A DNA stretch of 34,760 bases from Spirogloea muscicola. Its lineage: Eukaryota; Streptophyta; Zygnematophyceae; Spirogloeales; Spirogloeaceae. How positions within the stretch are numbered: the first letter of the stretch is position 1; every line of letters starts with the position of its first letter. The DNA lies in NCBI GenBank assembly GCA_009602725.1, contig WELB01000142.1:154653-189412 (forward strand), given 5' to 3'. The translations under genes and the position numbers were made by a program. Under the pieces are notes generated by a model, which worked only from the letters and a program-made list of their open reading frames with translations, did not search any database and was not told where the DNA came from. Below, piece by piece: positions 1-11,100 of this stretch.

Positions 1-52
1 CCCCCCCCCCCCTGCCGGCAACAGTCTGAAGCGACTGCAGTCCGTTGCCGGC

Positions 53-3000
53 ATGGGCCGCCTCCGGCCGCGGCGTCCCGGCGGCCGCACCGCCGCGTCC
101 CTCGCCGCGATCCGCGGCGGGCCCGGCGCCGCCGCGGCTGCGGCGCGGCCTCCCGGGTTCGAGACTGGCGAAGCAGTCCCGCAGGCGGCGGCGGCGACGG
201 CAGAGAGAGCCGCGGTGATGCCGCCTCGATTGGCAGTCCACGTCGTGCCGGTGGCCGCCGTCTTGCCGTCGCCGCCTCCTCCGCCGCCGCCGCCGCAGCC
301 GCCAGCCTCGGAGCCGGCCGGCCTCAGGGCTGTCTTCGTTACCGAGCTGTCGCCCGAGCCCGAGCCCGAGCCCGAGCCGGCGCCGCAGGAGCGTGCCATC
401 GCCGCCGCGGATGCCCCTGCCGAAGCCACTGCGCCGCGCCACGGCCGCGAAGCTCTCGCATCCACACAGCCGGTGCACCAGGCGGCCGACGGCTGCCAGC
501 GTGATGATGATGCGTCGCTGCTGCCGCATGGTGAGCTGCCGGGCCAGCGCTCACCACCTGAGTCCCACCGCACCACCGGAAAGGCATAGAATAGCACGAA
601 TATGTGATTCTTTTGGAAAATCCATGCGCTGAGGTTAGGCCTGCAATCGGAGGAGCGCCAGCCTGCTGCTTAGAGACTCCCTGCTGGGAAAGGAGAGGCC
701 AGCGCTCTTTTTCGCAGTAGCCTTGAGGCTCAACCAGGGTTGCTGCAGCCGCCACCGTGTGGAGGCACTCAGCTTCCGGCAGCCTTCTGCGCTGCCTGGT
801 GTGCTTCACGTCCTCAACTGAAAGAATCTATGAATTCATGAATCCATCACTTTAATCTTTACACAGGAGATCACGCAAGCACAGAGGCCCTCGCCTACTC
901 GGCCAACGGGCGTGAGCACTGGAGCACCAAGGTGAGTGGCATGCAGCAGCAGCAGCTGGAGGGAGCGCAGTCGGCGGCCATGCCGACCAAGAAGAGGCAG
1001 AGGAAGCCGAAACCGAAACGGGTGGCAGCTCCAGGCCAGGCTGCCGACCGTGAATGTGTCAAGGCCGGGGCCACCTCGACGGAACCGCCTCCTCGAGGAG
1101 ATGACAGCGCGGCGCTGCGCAGTGCCAAGTACAGATGCCTCTTGCTCTGTTTTTCAAACTGTTAGAGCAATCAGTTATCAGATTAGGCGTGCTCTGCCAT
1201 TGGTCTCTCCTACATTAATGTCTCTGACAAGGTTGCGAGTGCGCCGGTGCATATCTGGGGGAGCTTCTGACCAGACTGATCAATAGGAATATTTCACCAG
1301 ATATGTCCCAAACAGGAGCTGATTAGTCTTGGCATTGCAAATTGCAGCTGCACCAGGCTACATTTCTGCCAGTATCTTATGCAAGGCTCGTCCTCTACAA
1401 GATCCTCACTGGAAGCTCCGCATTGTTCTCCTGCGCAGGGTTGGACAGCCTGTGGAGACTCAAGTTCCTCCAGGCTTTGCCGCTGCTGCCGCCATCATTG
1501 CTAACGAGCCGGAAGCAGGGCCGCACATGCGGGGCGCAGGCCCTGCAAGGGCCTCTGGAAGTGAGAAGCAACAGCATCAACTTGCTCAGTCCCAGCGCGA
1601 TGCTATCCTGGCGCTCTTGCTAGCCAGGGGTTTGCCTGGGCGCGACGTCATCCTCTCTGCAAGTACAAGTCGCCAACTCCACACGGCTTCAACTAACTTG
1701 CCTGCTGCAATTGAAGTCGTCAACCTTCCAACAAGCAGCTCTGTCTGCATGTGTGGATGCCACAGGCTGATTCTCCCCACCTTGCAGACTGGTGTATTGC
1801 GTCATTGTTGGCCTATACCTGCATATCATCAAATAGAGCAGATCATCCACATCCAGTATACTTCATCAGCAAGCTCAAAAGCATGTGCATAGCAAGGAGC
1901 CAATCATGAAAAGAGGCCGGAAGCCCTCTTTTGACTGTGGCAGCCTTGGAACATTGTCAAAGACTTCAAGTGTACAAGTCTCAGCCGCCTGTTGTGTACA
2001 TTAGGCTCAGCATTTCGGCTGATGACTCGGTTCTGATGCGCAGTTGCAGGGAATGCGGCAAGTAAGGAGGAGCTCCTGGCACTGTCGAGGAGCGACCTTC
2101 TACTCATGCTGCAGCGTGACACCGGCAGGGATTACAGCAAGAGCCGTCTGGTCTCCCTGCACCTTATGCGTGACCTCGTGGAGCACCATTGGGGCAGGGG
2201 CACCAAGAGCTCTGAGCCCTGCAGCAATTTACTTGGGGCGAGTTCAAGTGCTACAAGTAAACAGGGCAGGTTGGCAGGGAACGCAGGGAGTTGGAACCAG
2301 GCCACCGGACAAGATGGAGACGAGGGCGTAAAGTCTGCGACAGCCAAGCACCTGCCTGAGCATGGTGCAGAAGCTGCCAATGAGCTGGCAGTAAGTGATG
2401 TACAGGCTCTTTCCAAGATGGAGCTGGGGGGTTCCGCAAATGACCGCAGCAGAGTGACGGCATCAGGGGGGGAGGCTTTTTCTCCCCATGGAGTGGGAAT
2501 CATTGGAGCACAAGTTGCCGAGCAGGCAGGCAGTGAGCTGGGGGCTTGTGCCTGCCTCGGCAGTGGCAGAGCCGGCCTTCCGGCAGGCGGTCGCACCTTC
2601 TGCAAGAGCTGCACCTGCGTGCTCTGCCACCAAAGTGAGGCCAGGCCTGATGCTGCTTGCGTTGAGGCGCAGCAGAAGGGGGGCACTCGGGCGTCGGCAA
2701 GGTGGAGACCACGGCGTGCGGCGGTCAGCAAGGTGCTGGCTAACCAACGAAACTCCAAAACAAAGACGCCGTCGGTAAGCCCACAAGGCAAGGGCTCGCA
2801 GACCAGTGCTCAGCGGCGAAGTGCGCGCCTCCGTGGCAGCGTGACTGCACTGCGACGCCTGGCGGCACTGCAGAAGGCGAATGAGCTGCCCCAGGCACCG
2901 GAGCTATGCGGCACATCTCCGGTGGCATCACATGCAGACCTATCACTGGGGGACAGTGGCCACGACTCAGAGTGCGCCCAGTGCCACGGCGTTGGCGAGC

Positions 3001-5673
3001 TCATTTGCTGCGAGGGAGACTGCTGCCCAGCAGCATTCCACCTGCAGTGCGCTGGTCTGGCTACGGTACCCACCGGGAGTTGGCTGTGCCCTTCCTGCCA
3101 AGGTATGCACACGCTTAGCTTGTTGGATAAGAAGTCTGAAGCCTGATATACTTTTAAGTAGTGCGCTGCACCCTATGTCCATTGTGTCCTTGACTTCAAT
3201 GCCCGTGGAATCATGCTGCTTCTAAACTGCAAATACTTTGCATCTATTCAGTCTTTTCGTTGGGCAATGATTCACATGACCACTTCCTTCTTGCATTGCT
3301 CGCAGGAGATGCCGGGCCTGTGTCATCCTTGCGAACAGCAGTGACCAGGCCCCCTGAGCCAAAGTTGCCCTGTGCGGGTCTACCTATGCAAATTACTTTT
3401 CGCGAGGTGCTGCCAACAGCGATCACCGTGCAGTGGAAGATTCCGGCGGTTCCGTTGGACAGTCCCCTGAATGCCACGCTCCGTGGATATCGGCTGTGGT
3501 ATAAGAAGGAGGGCGAGGAGATGCGCTCCCCGCTGCCTTGCCTCCCGCAGCACGTCGACAGCGTCTGCGTGACAGGGTCTTGATTTTAAACTTACACTTG
3601 ACTTTTGTGCCATCAGTTCTTCATTCTCAGTCCTGTACTTTCCCACATTCCACTGTGCCTGTGACTCAGCTTTTGTCATGTGAGTCATTCATGCTCATGG
3701 CTGCCATCCTCAAGGTTCAGTGAATATTGTTTCTGAATAGGTTTGTATTATGGAATTCAAGCAGCTGCACGTATGCGAGCCTGCTCCTCATAAGATAGCA
3801 GAGGTCGCTTATTTGTTGGACAGGCTGCAACCCGACTGTGTGTACATATTCAAGGTGGCCATGGTTACAGACCAAGATTTGGACGGAGCCGAGAGCCCTG
3901 AATGTTGTTGCCAGACTGCCCCAGCAGGTTATAAATTTGACGTGCCTTCAACGATTTCCAGACATCTCTGTGCTGAAGTGCAGCACGTACCATTATGATG
4001 TCATTACGAGTATCTAGAAGAGTTGCTTGCAAGCAAGAATTGCTGTACAACAACATGAGAGTTGGCAGAGCTTCACTGTAGGAAGACACTATTTGATGGT
4101 TTCCTTTAGAGACTCATCGATGCCAGGTTCTCCATGCCGGTGGAGCACTGCCTGTATTTCTGGATCTGAAAGTGACACTCCGTGCGCGTGAATAAGGCAT
4201 GGAGCTCAGGCCTTAGCATGTTGTTGTGCTGGTGCGTCATCTTCTCCTCGATGCAGAGAACGTGGCAGATCCGCCAGAGCCCGCCTGCAAAGAGCAGGAA
4301 TGGACTCCTGTGACCAAAGAGCCAGATGCTGCAACAAAAGCTGGAAAGGACATTGCTGAGGCTGCCAGTCGAGCAGTCTCTCTTCAGGTCAGGTCAAGTC
4401 AGCCTTCGACCTGATCGCAGTACTTGCGCTACTTTCTGTTAGAAGCTCTCTTGCTGCTGGAGCCACATCCCCTTGCTGATAAATATTAGCGTCACAACGA
4501 TGACCTCGCTGTCAATCTACCGCATTCGCTCTTGTGGAGCACAGGTTGTGTTGAGCGTATTGCACTATTGGGATTGGTTGACAATTGTGCAGATTGGAGA
4601 AATTGTATCTTTGAAATTAAGGCCAACTTTTACATGCAGTCACTGTCTCCCCTATTACTTGACTGGCTGCAGACAATCAGAGATGCGCATGCAACCAGTA
4701 AGGTCAAGATGGATGAAAACATGCCGAGCGGGAGCGGCGTACAGACCAGCCACAGCAAGGAGAGCAAGGAGGTCTTCAATACCATCCTATAATCTGCACA
4801 ATGATCTTTTCAAAGATCAGACCGGGGTGTATTTCTCAGGCTGCACTCCTTAGTGGCTATGCTGCTTCGATAAGCAGCATAGGTGCACAAGCTAGGCAGT
4901 AAAATAAAGATAAGATATTACATACGCAGAGAAAGAACTGGGCATGGCGTGCATTTGACATTTGGGCTGCCACTTTTTGGAGATTGCTGTGCTTGAGTGG
5001 TAGGTCGTGCTGGTATTGCCCAAGACAGCTGATCTGAGCATGTTCAGTAGGGGAGTCAGGTAAAGAGTCATGGATGCTGATTGGACCTCCGTTTAACATC
5101 TGAATCCGATCATTGGGTTGCTGCTCATGTGCGCAAGCTATGTGGTTGGCACTGGAGTGCAGAGCCAGAGGGAGGAAGTGAAGGTACTGAGGCTGGTGTG
5201 CCAGCTAGAGCGTGAGGGCTATGTGAGCAAGTCCTTTCGGATTGACTTTCTCATGTGGTTCACGCTGCGCGCCTCGCAGGACGAGAAGCGGGCCATCACC
5301 TTGTTCATTGAGGTTGCACTCCTGTCCACAACCCTTTCCTTGTTGCTGTCTTAGTGCGCAGCAGCAGCTATCAGAGTTTGTGAACCTTATGAGGTATCGC
5401 CCCCAGCTCAGTACTACTGCGATCTCCTCTTTCCAGGACCTTTGACATATTGACGCTGCCACATGACAGAGTACCTGCAGAAGGCATACTCAAGCACCGG
5501 GGTTGTGCCTGATCATGCAGGCCTTGCAGGAGGATCTCAATAGTCTTGCGGAGCAGCTTCAGGGCGCCTTTTATGAGGCCGCAGCTGCACAAGTGAAGCG
5601 ATTGAGGGCAGACGGTTTGACTGGGACACCTGAACATGATTGCCAAAAGAAGCGAAGGAGGCTCTTGTCATAG
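53..5673 (+). CDS. VEL/VIN3-like Polycomb accessory protein (PHD, FN3, VEL domain)
   Basis: Exons 53-530, 867-1128, 1439-1662, 2050-3102, 3306-3568, 3741-3927, 4257-4387, 4673-4771, 5163-5312 and 5521-5673 join in phase to 999 aa. Order of parts: a Pro/Glu-rich N-terminus; a basic KKRQRKPKPKR stretch; a helical segment from about residue 325 (SKEELLALSRSDLLLML) like the VEL N-terminal helices; FCKSCTCVLCHQ near 505, matching the VEL zinc finger; a basic linker; a canonical C4HC3 PHD finger at about 627-671; an FN3 domain at about 686-818; and a C-terminal VEL domain at about 900-975 (LEREGYVSKSFRIDFLMWF, SLAEQLQGAF). In plants, VEL proteins partner PRC2 to silence chromatin, and the VEL domain polymerises head to tail (family knowledge). 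The last eight exons are well supported. The first two exons rest on phase and open reading only. The protein is longer than the usual 600-750 aa, and the canonical PHD is atypical for the family. Confidence 0.84.
352..378 (+). repeat. Hexanucleotide repeat coding Pro-Glu
   Basis: About four and a half tandem copies of CCCGAG lie inside the first exon of the VEL-like gene and encode an alternating Glu-Pro run (EPEPEPEPEP). Such runs vary easily in copy number. This one would change the length of a disordered N-terminus without shifting the frame, because the unit is six bases. Confidence 0.75.
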
Positions 5674-8137
5674 TGCACAGTCACCAAAGATCAGAATGGA
5701 AGATCTCTCTGGACCACTCTTGATAGGCGTAGCTAATGTTGTACAGTCTACACGAATTTTTGGCCCTTGGAGTTTAGAAGGCACTTCACCTTGGCTACAG
5801 GTACATGGCACGCTTATCACTGCCTTTGAAGAGCCTCATGAGTAATTTGTCCCAAAGACCAAGACTCCATCTCATAAAAAGTACCCTCCATACACAACAC
5901 CTTCTCACGCTGATGTTATGCCTTTGTGTGAGTGATTCTTGTGCCATCGGCTCAAGCATGTATGCCACTCGAGAACTACTTGTAGTAGATTGATGTCATT
6001 CTTTATGCAGCGGGACTGTCTGTGATTTACTGTAATGTAGGGCAGCGAGGATGGTTCCAACGAGGTGTGCAGGCTATGTATGACTGAAGAGCATCTGAGC
6101 CTGACGATTTACGAGTTGTGTAACCTTCGAACAAGTCTATTGCAGGAGAATTTCGTTATGTAGTCTTCCAGCAAACACCCAGTAGTTAGATAAGTATGTC
6201 GCAGGAGTGCAACATCACCTTGACATCCAAAGAGCAGGCGTGAGAGGAGGGTCGACTCCACAGTGGAGCTACAGAGTAGGCATGTTACAGTAGGTCGCCA
6301 TGTGGCCACCTTTGCGGCCTGATGATGGCTGTACCTAGCCAGCCGGCTTGCAGACAGCTGTGAAGCTCCTGCACCTTTGTTGCTGGAAGAGGTCATGATT
6401 TGTGTATTAGTAAAGTCAATGGCTGGTGAGGATATTCAGCGGCAATGTACTACACTGTCCATTCCACCCTTTACTAGTAGAGAGACCCCTGTCTTTTGAG
6501 CAGAGCAGGTTGACAAGGTTAATGAGCTAGTTGCAGATAGCATAGAAACCATTTCTGACGTGACTAACCAGGTCATGTACGGACGTAAGGGCGACCAATA
6601 GTGCCTCGCTGCTGTGACCTTTTTACGGTTAAATTACTGTGGGAGTATGAGATCCATATTCCTCGGTGATCCTTGACGGATTCACAGTAGCCACCATTCC
6701 AAACGCCACCTGCTTGGCAAATTTGAGAAGAAGTGTCCAGGGGCCTGTTGAGGGGCCTCTTAAAGCCAACGTATATAACCTCACCTTGGCTCATGAATCC
6801 TCCTGGTCTGGTAGCTGTAGGCACATGCATTGTGTGCATGAACTTGATCATGGGTCTATTTATGAGGGCAATATTTTCCGTGGGTTTCCTGTAAGATATG
6901 ATCGTGTAAGACGGGTACAATAGTAGGAGCTTGCAGCATGCTGGGAGCACAGCTTGATCCCTGAAGAATCAGAGACTATGTTTGCACTTTCTGATATCTG
7001 GTCCTTCTTGCTCAACAGTCTGTCAGCAGTACAATATGACTAGCCCATGTGGGACTCATCTGAAATTGTGCAAGATCGATCACCAGGCATGCCAGCCTGT
7101 TGTTACTTATAACGTGCATATATGACTAAGAGCACTTTTAGAACGTTGTCTGTGTCGGGAGCACATGACACAAAGAGCTAGTGATTGGTCATGGGTCAGA
7201 TCTGGTGATTCAGCCTCAGGCGTCTGCAGGGAGAGCTTCGCGTTAGGTGAACGTGATACACGAGAGTATACGAGAGTACCTGTATCTGGAAGTGCTGCTC
7301 AATGAGCTATTAAAGCTAGACTACCACCTGCAAACCGTCCGTCTGTCCGTACAGACAGGTCCTTGTAACCACGCAGATTGTTTTTCTCATGCAGTCATCT
7401 GTGGCACATTGCTTGATTGAGTGGACTACCACATGGACTCTCCACAGGCCCCACACGCAGGTGACTGGATAATACTTGCAGCACAAGAGGCACTCGTCCG
7501 AAGAAGGTCGATGATTCCACCCATGAGGCATGCGACTGGGGCTGATAAGAGTGGCTCGGCTGGTCAGCTGGGGCAAATCTGGTCGACACGCCTCCAACTC
7601 GGACCACACTCTCGCCGTACGCAGCCGGGTGCCAGCAGCGCAGGTCTCCTGAAGCGAAGAGCAGCCGGTGTAACCAGCGTCAAGCTCTGGGCTCGTCGGG
7701 CTCTCGTTCTGTAAGCCTCTCACTGCCGCCGTCGTGGTGGCGGTGGTGGTCGAGGCCGCCGCCACCACCTTTGCCGTCGCCGCAGCCGCTTCGTCGTCGC
7801 GCTTCACTATCAGAGGTGCTGCTTCTTGGGTTAGCGGTGAGCCCGAGTAGCCGTTGAGAGGGGGGGGTGCCGCTGGATTAGCTGACGAACCTGAACAAGG
7901 GTGACGGGGCCCAACGCCCAGTGACAGAGCGGGGCTGTTACTAGCCCGATTCCGCATGCGGCGCACTTCAGACCGGTGGTTTATTTCCGTTGGGCTGGCC
8001 TCACACAGGCATTACCTTTTATTGGGAAGAACTGTTCTTTTCGTATTTGTATTTGAACGCCCCCCCACTTTGAGCCAGCTCCCGGGCATCGCGGCGGGCA
8101 GGGCGACGTGAGAGCCGGCGGCGGCGGCGGCGGCGGC
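5674..8137. other. Intergenic region between VEL-like gene and kinesin
   Basis: About 2.4 kb without a recognisable gene. Open frames are short and overlap on both strands, with no conserved domain that I can read and no paired splice sites giving a longer protein. The first part should hold the 3' untranslated region of the VEL-like gene. The last 300 bases turn GC-rich and should include the kinesin promoter and 5' leader. The one longer frame, on the minus strand near 7.3-7.96 kb, is listed separately. Confidence 0.6.
7316..7957 (-). CDS. Unrecognised 213-aa open frame, divergent from the kinesin gene
   Basis: An ATG-started frame on the minus strand runs 214 codons, divergent from the kinesin gene and starting about 180 bases upstream of it. 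The first 80 residues are Ala/Thr/Ser/Pro-rich (for example LTQEAAPLIVKRDDEAAAA) with a thymine/alanine run encoded by GCC/ACC repeats. The rest has no domain I recognise. It could be the first exon of a divergent gene that shares a promoter with the kinesin, or just a long chance frame in GC-rich DNA. I assign no function. Confidence 0.2.
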   Translation of the reverse strand: MRNRASNSPALSLGVGPRHPCSGSSANPAAPPPLNGYSGSPLTQEAAPLIVKRDDEAAAATAKVVAAASTTTATTTAAVRGLQNESPTSPELDAGYTGCSSLQETCAAGTRLRTARVWSELEACRPDLPQLTSRATLISPSRMPHGWNHRPSSDECLLCCKYYPVTCVWGLWRVHVVVHSIKQCATDDCMRKTICVVTRTCLYGQTDGLQVVV

Positions 8138-8146
8138 NTGGCAGGC

Positions 8147-8177
<31 letters not shown>

Positions 8178-11100
8178 CTGGCGCCGGCGCCAACAGCAAC
8201 GTGCAGGTGGTGGTGCGCATCCGGCCTCCCAACGAGCGCGAGCGGGAGCAGGGATACACCAAGGGCATGCTCGTCGGGCCCTGCGGCAAGACGCTGCAGC
8301 TCAACCTGCGGCCCGCCCCGAAGCTCTTCACCTTCGACCACGTTGCCGACGAGGGCCTCTCGCAGGTACCGTCGGGCTCCTCACGCCTGGTTCGTGCGCT
8401 AGCGGCTTCATCGGCAACGGCAACGAGGCCTGGTCCGGGCTGCTCCTGCCTCCAGCCCAGGACTTTGGTCCTTGTGATACTGCGTCGTCCGGGCATTGCG
8501 ACTGAGAGCAACAGCTGTCACCTTGCTGTAGCCATAAAGCCTGCGCGGTGTGACGGCCTTCTCTGCCTTCTTGCCGCGCCGTGGCTGCCTTTGTGTAGGA
8601 GGTAATCTTTACGGCAGTTGGCAAGCCCATCACGGACGCCTGCCTGCAGGGCTATCACTGCTGCCTTCTCGCCTATGGTAAGTTGTGGCTGTGCTGGTTC
8701 AGCCACATTTTTTTTCGCGCATACTCGCCTATCCGGCACCTGCCAGATGAGGCCACTTGACTTCAAATTCTGGGATTCTGTCCTTGAGGATCATACAACC
8801 GATGATAGATTCTCCTTCATGTGGCAGGTCAAACTGGGGCAGGAAAGACATTCACGATGCAAGGTAACACGCCATTTCTTCTATTTGTCACTTTTGTTTC
8901 AGGGTCGTTGAGGCACTCGGCCAGCAGTTGTCACTGCCAATGCTACAGTTGTATGAAATATCCTGCTGCGGCTGGCTGGCTGTAGGCCCTGATGAAGACA
9001 GCAACAACGAGAACGTAGATCCCAATGTTGGAGGTACAAGCACTCCCAGGGCAGATGAGCGAGGCCTCATACCTCGTGTCCTGGACTACCTGTTCTCCCA
9101 ATTGAGCCCAGACAATGAGGAGGTTGTTCTCTCCACTGGCAAATCGCTTCTCATGTTGCTGGAACAAAGTTTGAGTGCCTCCTTTCAACCTGCAAGTCCA
9201 CAAAACATTGGAAGACGAGTCACAGTGGTGCGCTGCTCAGCTTACTACAGCCTTCGAATTTTGCCAGATGTCAAGGAGCATCGAGTACACAGTCAAGTGC
9301 TCTTACTTGCAGGTGAGCAAGCAATGTATGCCAGACGGTTGAGAGGTAGGACGACTTGGCTGTACAGAGATCTTGTCCAAACGGGTTGGTTGCATTATTT
9401 TCAGGTGCTGATGTAGTTGCCTTGTTCCTGTCCCTTGAAATGCACAAGTAAGATTCTTAGGCTGCATTCACAAACCAGTCTGCTGATATAGTTGTTGAAA
9501 GCACATAGCTCGCATGCGCCGATCAAGATCTGAACATGCCAGGTTGACAATCCTGTGACTGATTGAGCAGATTTACAATGAGGCAGTCTCAGACCTTCTG
9601 GACCCCGACTCTAAGAATCTCAGTATCCAAAGTCAGCAGCAAGACCGTAGTCATCTCAATGTATTGTTTGCTGAGCCTGCTCCACTACTTGCAAGGCTGT
9701 CTCTTGCAGCAGGCAGAGCCAAATGACTGGCTCTGGAGTCTCTCGCTGCTATTAGACAGGAGCAAAGTGGCAACATTCTGGAGCTCTCCTTAACAGGTGC
9801 TGTAGATATCAGAGAGGACTCGAAGAAAGGGATGCACGTGGATGGCCTTCAGGAGGTTGTTGTGTCAACTGCAGACGCCACTTATGCTGTCTTCAGAAGG
9901 GGCACAGAAAATAGGCGGACCGGAGCAACAGCCATGAACGAGGAAAGCAGCCGGTCACATAGTGTCTTCACACTTGTGGTAGAATCGCAGGTTTGTCCAT
10001 TGCTTATATATTACTTACTCTAGCATGCAAGTTCAGCAGGAATTCATGGTGCATTGTTGTCATTGCTGCGTCCGTTTCAAACGTGAATCCAAGAAATCCT
10101 ATTTATGATGATGCTTGACCCTGTCTTCCCAAATTGCCATTAGCGGCGAGATGGAGCCGGAGTAGTGAATCGCAGAACTTCCAGGTTCTATCTGGTTGAC
10201 TTAGCTGGTTCAGAACGCCAAAAGCATAGCGATGCGTTTGGCGTCCGTCTCAAAGAGGCTGGCAGTATAAACAAGTCGCTTTCTGCTCTAGGCAATGTGA
10301 TAAAGGTATGTGAGCTGCCCATTAGACCTAGTGTTTAATAAGCATCACAGAGGTCACTAGCATATGTGACAGAGTTTCAGCTCTAAGGGTCAATAAGTTG
10401 CTCACTCAACTGCCAATCCCCTTCTGGTCATTTGTCTATGGAACAGCCATATGAATAGATATGCTGGATGTGCAGGCACTGGTTCGGAATGAGGATGGAA
10501 AGATGCAGCATGTGCCTTATCGCGACTCTAAATTGACCTTTCTCCTTAAGGTGATATATCCTTACCAAAGCATGCCTGCCTGCAAGTGAGGGCATTGTGT
10601 ACAGAGTCGTGCCAGTGGAAAGAATGGCTGGACTTCATAGTTGCTGCAAGACTGTCATGCCTTACTGATCAACCCTTTCTGCACAAACCTGTTTAGGACG
10701 CACTCGGAGGCAATTCCAAATGTACACTGATTGCCAATATCAGTCCTGCCGAGAAGAGCATCGATGAGACGCTGTCAACCTTGAAATTCGCACAGCGTGC
10801 AAAGCTCATGCGAAACACAGCTACCATCAATGAGGATATGTTTGGCAATCCAGCAGTGATGGGGGATGAGATCAGACGCCTGCGATTAGAGATTGCAGCC
10901 TTGAGAGGTCAGTGCCTAAATTCAGAGAAACTTGAAGAGTTGGAGCATCGAAGCTAGGCTCTTCTGAGCCAGCTCTACTATGAAAGGCGAAGCTGTCTCA
11001 TCCAGCCCTCAGCTCATGCACAGCCAGAGGCCAGAGAAAGCTTCCAGCAGGTTTTTGGCGAGCTTGTGACGCCCCATGCCCCTACTAATATTCTCTCTCA

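Noticed and set aside
339-809. Minus frame of 156 codons opposite the first VEL exon
   Set aside because: It is His/Ala/Arg-rich low complexity that mirrors the GCC/CCG-rich plus exon. The plus frame joins in phase to the VEL gene; this one joins to nothing.
3103-3305. Read-through of the VEL exon to 3146 with a separate short gene after it
   Set aside because: A good donor at 3103 and acceptor at 3305 join PHD to FN3 in phase, the domain order expected for a VEL protein.
6573-6950. Overlapping frames of 85 and 125 codons at 6.6-6.95 kb
   Set aside because: No domain, no codon pattern and no splice context; they are probably chance frames in intergenic DNA.
8108-8137. GTG at 8108 as the kinesin start
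   Set aside because: GTG starts are very rare in nuclear genes, and the NTG codon at 8138 is a better start if N is A.
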